From Rugalucina vietnamica (Eukaryota > Mollusca > Bivalvia > Lucinida > Lucinidae): a DNA stretch of 64,000 nucleotides. The DNA is taken from assembly GCA_964017185.1 (NCBI GenBank), contig OZ024870.1, forward strand, positions 56,980,312-57,044,311. Direction: 5' to 3'. The position numbers and the translations under genes were made by a program. Below, piece after piece: positions 59,129 through 64,000 of this stretch; position 1 is the first letter of the stretch; each line of letters starts with the position of its first letter. The notes beneath the pieces were generated by a model. It had not been told where the DNA came from. It ran no database searches and was given only the letters and a program-made list of their open reading frames with translations.

Positions 59129-60137
59129 TGATAGCACGTGCTTTGTGTGGCGCCCGGAAACGAGCATACATGTAAGTAAAAGCCAAGTATTAACATCACG
59201 TGCGCGCGTTAATTGCAATATTACATATTATATACGCGCACTCTTCATTAATAAACGGCTGTTAATATCGTGTGTCACGGGTATTTATGCTTATCATATC
59301 TGTATGGCTTTCAGTATCGTGTCATTACGTATCGCAGTAACGTATAATTACTTATCGACTTTGAATTTTCATCCGTGCCTGAATTTTGAATCTTTTAAAG
59401 AACTGGATGTGCATCTAACGGACCCTGCGGAAACGATAGGCACAGCTTCGGACGATTGCGTATATGATACGCATAACTAGGGTTGATTACGGATAAGATA
59501 CGAATCGTTACGGGCAGATACGTAAGACTGATCCGCAGGCATCCGTATACATGTACATGTATGTACTAGTGTGACTTCAATTTGTCCAAAAGCAATAGTT
59601 GCTGGAGCCAAAGCAAACGTATCTGTACGCAAGTAACCGGCAGCTTCCGCATCTTTTCCGTATATGCCATCACTGTCCTTATCATGCAAATACGTGTAAA
59701 ATTATCTATTAAGAGTTATCTGTTTCCATCCATTAGTACCCGAATCTAACCGCATTTATAGGTAATGCATAAATTATTTAAGACCCGCCAATAAAAGTTC
59801 CAAAATTCTATCCGCAACTATACGTAATTGCTAGTATGACCAAGGCCTAAAAAGGGGTTTGATCACAATGTATACTTTCACTGAAACGCAATAATTTGTG
59901 TGTACACCTGTATTCTTCAGATGAAAAATGGATTCCAGAGGGCCTAAGTTTTATGAAAACGTTGACATTTTATGGCACATGTAAATGGGCAAGTGGTAGA
60001 TGTTGCATGCTTAAGCTCGTCCGTAATGAGGAAATGCGAGTGTTTCAATTTCGCTTTACTCACATAAACATTAGTATTTACTAATTGTAGTCGCTAATTG
60101 GCATATTTGAATAACTGTCAGGGTATTGGTTTTCTAG

Positions 60138-60417
60138 CATCAGGAAAACATGTCCGTGCAATGAATACCCCCCTTATACCCCACTTTTATGTAGCAAAAC
60201 TGGGGTTTGCAGGGGTATACCTATTTTTCTTATTTTTGCTCCAAAACATAGATTGTGGGTACTCGTTAGAACCGCCTCAGCGAGGCGGTTCTAACGTGTA
60301 CCCACAATCTATGTTTTGAGCAAAGATAAGAAAAATGTCAAAGATTTTCCACTGAAATTTTCCAATTTTTACAGCTTTAATAATCTCTGTATATTACATG
60401 GGCGTGTTTTCGTAATG
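60138..60417 (-). mobile_element. PAL-B copy 7
   Basis: CATCAGGAAAACATGTCC and GGGCGTGTTTTCGTAATG ends. Perfect GAACCGCCTC/GAGGCGGTTC core. Bracketed by a ~118-bp direct duplication of unit sequence. Confidence 0.8.
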
Positions 60418-60599
60418 CGTAATGAGGAAATGCGAGTGTTTCAATTTCGCTTTCTCACAAAGTCATAAACATTAGTATTTACTAATTGTATTCGCTAATT
60501 GGCATACTTGAATAACTGTCAGGCTACTGGCTTTCTAGATTGGTTCGTTAATTTCAATGACAACACTCCCATAGATCAGAAAAATATGGCGTTGCGTGT

Positions 60600-60835
60600 T
60601 TCCTATTTTGGTTCCGATGTCAGGATTTTAACTGCGATTGCATCTGTTCTTATATTTCCAAAAGCCCAGGAAAAGTGGTTCAAGTCAAATCTTCTATACA
60701 TATAAGCCTTAGTGGCTTACGTGGGTGGTTATACTTGAAGCACGTTTTAGATGTCATGACATCCTAAGTTTGGAAAAAAGCCTCATGAAATGGAGGCAAC
60801 GTCACGACATGACCATAGCTGTTGACTGGGACGTT
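60600..60835 (+). mobile_element. RS repeat in unit 2
   Basis: Same landmarks as 55220-55490. Confidence 0.55.
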
Positions 60836-61489
60836 AATACAGCTGTATGCAGTACATGTATATATAAACAAACCAGGTACTAATACAAAGAGAACATAAA
60901 GTAAGCTGAGCGAACAGCTGTGTCCCTTCAGGTGACCACTCAGTTGCCCGCGCTTTACTAAACAAATGAAAGCGCATCTAAAGTTACAATCAGCACAACA
61001 TAAATACTGCCATGAAATTGTCAGTAATATGAAGCAAATGGAGGGCTTAAATCGATTTTACATCATGAAGGACCATCATAGAGTCTGACGCCCGACTGAC
61101 TAACTGCCGTTTAATTTTACGCATGAAACATGTATTATCTTTCCTTTAAAGCAAGCATTTTATACATGTACTTGCTGTTGAAAAATGTCTTTTCCAACCT
61201 TAAGCGCACAACATGTAGTTATTGTCCGTGAAAAGACTGTGCTTTGTATTGACAGGAATATGATGCCATTTCAGGATCATACTTATAAAAATAACAAGAT
61301 TATGAAACCAAAACACATTATTACGTCTCTGTGTTTTTAAGAGTGTTTGTAATGTGATATGTCATTACCGTCAAACGCACAAATTTGAGTCAAGGAATGA
61401 GAAATTCGCACAATGAGAAATCCTGTCATCTGGATGACTGACCAAGTCTTTTATGTGTACACCTAAAGAACATGAATTCAGGGATGAAA

Positions 61490-61700
61490 ATTTATAATTA
61501 CGAAACCGCTAGACCAATCAATGCCAAATTTTATTTGAAGCATCTATATGAAGGGGGACCAAAGTGTATGTAAAAAAATCCAGGTGACATGATCAAGATG
61601 GCTACCATGCCCATACATGGTAAAAAACAACTACTTTTGTTTTGTCCAGTGACTGTTGACTCTCAGGTGAGCGATCGTTGCCCTTTGGGCTACTTGTTAT
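61490..61700 (+). mobile_element. HE remnant in unit 2
   Basis: Paralogue of 56190-56400. Confidence 0.6.
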
Positions 61701-61747
61701 ATATAGCATATGCATAAACAAATTTCATGACATTAATACTCATGTAG

Positions 61748-61941
61748 GAGCCGCTTCATGAGAAAAACGGATTTTTGCATATTTGAAAAAGAAATCAGCG
61801 CCTTTGTCTTCGCTACATGAATAGAACAAATTCCCTTCTATTTACACCAAACATTTCAAGATTCTAGCGTTTTCTGTGACTGTATGGTGTGTGCCAAACA
61901 TTGTCTAAAATCCAAAGACAAGTTTTCTCGCCTCGCGATTC
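61748..61941 (+). mobile_element. PAL-A copy 18c
   Basis: Paralogue of copies 18a and 18b; one core arm lost. Confidence 0.65.
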
Positions 61942-62917
61942 ATAGACTAATGATCTTACTGACATCCTTAAATTAGTTCTTGAACTTGCTGTCAGACAAA
62001 CATGACATTGTCAAAGATAATATGACGCAAACCCTTATTTCTTTTTTCCTTTGCGCAAATAAACAGTCTAAAACTGCACGCCTGATTATTCAGTAAGCCT
62101 TAATAACCTTACAATGCTTTTCTGTGAAACTAAACAGATTGTTAGAAGATGAATAGTGCAGCAAATCGTGCAGCAATAGCTTAAAGAAGGATTTGCCGGT
62201 TTCCATTTAGAAGATAAAAGTATGCAATATAAAGATACTGTTATACCAAACCATTAAAATGTTTTAGGCTTTTGTTTTTGCTATCTGAATCGTTTATTTG
62301 TTTGCAATGCAAGCACAGAGTATCGTTAGTGCTTTGCGAGGACGGCCTAAAATCCACTATAGCTTACGATATGTTTTCTTGGAATAAGTACCTAATAATT
62401 GTCTATAGTTTTTTTTCCTACCTCGGATTTTTTTGAAGTGGGAATTTCTTTCTGATTGTTCCATTTCCTGATCATTACCTACTTGCACGTTTTTTATTAG
62501 TTTTTAAACAAAACAATCACAGCAGACCAAAGACATGTAAGTCTTCCAGCAATTTCTTAACTGACCTTCCAAGGCGGCTTTGATGTGCTTTATCATAATG
62601 CAATTTGCTATTTACTAGCCTACAGTGCACCCTATTTTTATTTTAGTTGGTGCTGGCCGGATAATTCCCTTTTCGAGAAAGAGCTAGACGTCGTGCTCTT
62701 CATACGTGTTGCTGTATTTTATGTGATATATTTTATGCTGTATGTAATTACTTTGTCTTTCAAGTTCAACTTGGTGTTTTAAATTGATTCCTATTCCCCA
62801 CTTGTATTTTAGCGTTCATATTGTATCACTTCCTGAATACTGCCTACCATTTATACTTTTCTGTCATCACTTCCCATAAGCACATTATGTAAGATTCTTT
62901 ATAACAATATCTTACCA

Positions 62918-63146
62918 GGCGGCCCCCGTGGCCGAACAGTTTCTTAATCACTTGATCATCTCACCGCTGTGACTGTCGTGGGTTCGAGCCCCGCTCTGGC
63001 CACATGTGAGACAAGCCAAGTTCTGCTTACGGGTGTGTCAGGTGGTTTTTCTCGGGGTTCTCCCGTTTTCGCCACACCTACTGATTGGCCCGTCTCATAT
63101 GAGCTGAAATAATTTTGGAAGGGACGTAAAACTGAATTAAAAACAA
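62918..63146 (+). mobile_element. tRNA-related SINE with target duplication
   Basis: 229 bp. GGCCCCCGTGGCCGAAC (box A region) and GGGTTCGAGCCCC (box B, about 62980-62991) head a body ending GGGACGTAAAACTGAATT and an A-rich tail. Flanked by ATCTTACCA (62909-62917; 63147-63155). Units 0 and 1 have the empty site at 49727 and 57611. Confidence 0.85.
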
Positions 63147-63919
63147 ATCTTACCAAAAAAAATAAGCTGGACGTAGAGATCAATTTCGGGCCCGCTTCTT
63201 CACGAATCGGTTAGAATACCAACCAAGCTAACGCGCCTTTTAAGTGTCACTGATAGCAATTAATCAATGATGTCCATGATGTTAGCAATTTTAAAAGGCC
63301 AGACCCCGAAGCAAATTGGAACGCAACGTGACTTGAGACATTTTATATACACGTATTCTCACTTAATTGGATTAATCATGACTGGAATAAATAGCCGAAA
63401 AGGCATTGGTCGCTAACATGGCAGCCAAGATCTACAGGATTTAATTTAACATAAAAGTAGAACGTTTGAGGGTTTTATATTGAAGCTCAACCTATCCATC
63501 GTTGTCATTCGTCATTTCATTGTTCTTCTTCTAAAATCTTTAAGCCAATTAAAGCCAAGCTTTACTTGCAGCTTCCCAGAATTGGAAGAAGGAGAGAAAG
63601 CATTTTACTACAAAGATCTACAAACACACCTTGTTTGCCTTAGCTCGGCTGAGCTTTGAGTTGATCATACAATGCAGGTAGCGAATAAAAAAGGAGCACA
63701 AAAGAAAAAAAAGACTTCAATTAAAATGGACGGGAAATTATTTCTAACTAATACTGTTGATCTATAAAATGTCTAGTATAAAAAGTTCGATACCCAAAAC
63801 TATCCTACCGTTTCTGAAACTATCCCTACTTCATTACAATTATCAGTAATTGTGCCATTTTTTCAATGACAACTCTTCTTGATCCATAGGTGTCAGTATA
63901 CGGATCAAATATGATTTTT

Positions 63920-64000
63920 ATTCATTAACATTGGCTAGGTCCCGAGGGGAGTGTTGAAAACCGAGAGCTACGCCCCTCGAGACCTAGCGAATGTTAATGA
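63920..64000. repeat. foldback palindrome C, copy 3 (at window edge)
   Basis: TTCATTAACATTGGCTAGG...CCTAGCGAATGTTAATGA. A further tandem unit may begin beyond the window. Confidence 0.75.

Larger units (their letters stand above)
58446..63919 (+). repeat. composite tandem block, unit 2 (~5.47 kb)
   Basis: Palindrome C, shared segment with a ~465-bp insertion (58662-59128), P (59370), Q (59883), PAL-B copy 7, RS (60600), S (60870), T, HE remnant, PAL-A remnant, V, W with an inserted SINE, then palindrome C again. Confidence 0.75.

Noticed and set aside
59070..59480. 136-residue plus-strand protein
   Set aside because: Spans the join between a unit-specific insertion and segment P; the P counterpart in unit 0 does not keep the frame.

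Overview
This is eukaryotic DNA: intron-bearing genes, very low coding density, AT-rich, and saturated with short mobile elements. The style of the repeats (elements beginning AGCTCACCTGAGC, GACGGACG tracts, many ACATGTA motifs, tRNA-headed SINEs) suggests a bivalve or other mollusc. That taxonomic guess is inference; no species is assigned.

Only two genes are well supported. The first (exon 351-425, intron 426-1341, last exon 1342-3517, + strand) encodes a protein derived from a hAT transposase, with a zinc finger, the D/D/E residue pattern and a C-terminal dimerisation segment. Its upstream exon joins in frame. The second (28001-28747, +) is one open exon for a 248-residue, probably disordered protein with a PP1-docking-like motif. 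Weaker coding candidates lie at 5926-6243 (-, with a decayed copy near 16.7-16.97 kb), 24445-24810 (-) and 53751-54071 (+). A broken Tc1/mariner-like transposase relic lies near 17.24-17.56 kb (-).

The rest is a mosaic of repeat families, named here for convenience. PAL-A is a ~232 bp element (GAGCC...GGCTC ends, 4-bp A/T-rich target duplications) with a ~64 bp hairpin at its core; more than 20 copies. PAL-B is a ~230-315 bp element (CATTA...GAAAAC ends) with a different GC-rich palindrome; 7 copies. HE elements have hairpins at both ends, AGCTCACC...AGGACCATTGGTCCT, and internal ~450 bp tandem units. RS is a ~380 bp short-retroelement-like repeat. Foldback palindromes C, D and E make up the remainder, with two tRNA-related SINEs, a ~1.1 kb TIR element at 31336-32471, two small nested elements, and a ~2.6 kb element containing eleven ~190 bp tandem units (50.9-53.0 kb).

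Layout: 0-3.5 kb hAT-derived gene; 4.3-18 kb a block of RS/HE/PAL-A duplicated three times, two of them in tandem; 18-27 kb HE and PAL-A insertions; 28-29 kb second gene; 29-43 kb PAL-A, PAL-B and HE elements; 44-64 kb a composite repeat block of ~5.2-5.5 kb repeated in tandem, with foldback palindrome C at the boundaries (53.28, 58.45 and 63.92 kb).

The most unusual signal is the PAL-A core hairpin. Its copies fall into at least three arm classes that differ by mirror-image substitutions on both arms, with one mixed hybrid copy and several apex deletions. That pattern suggests the arms are corrected against each other through a cruciform or hairpin, or are constrained as an RNA hairpin.
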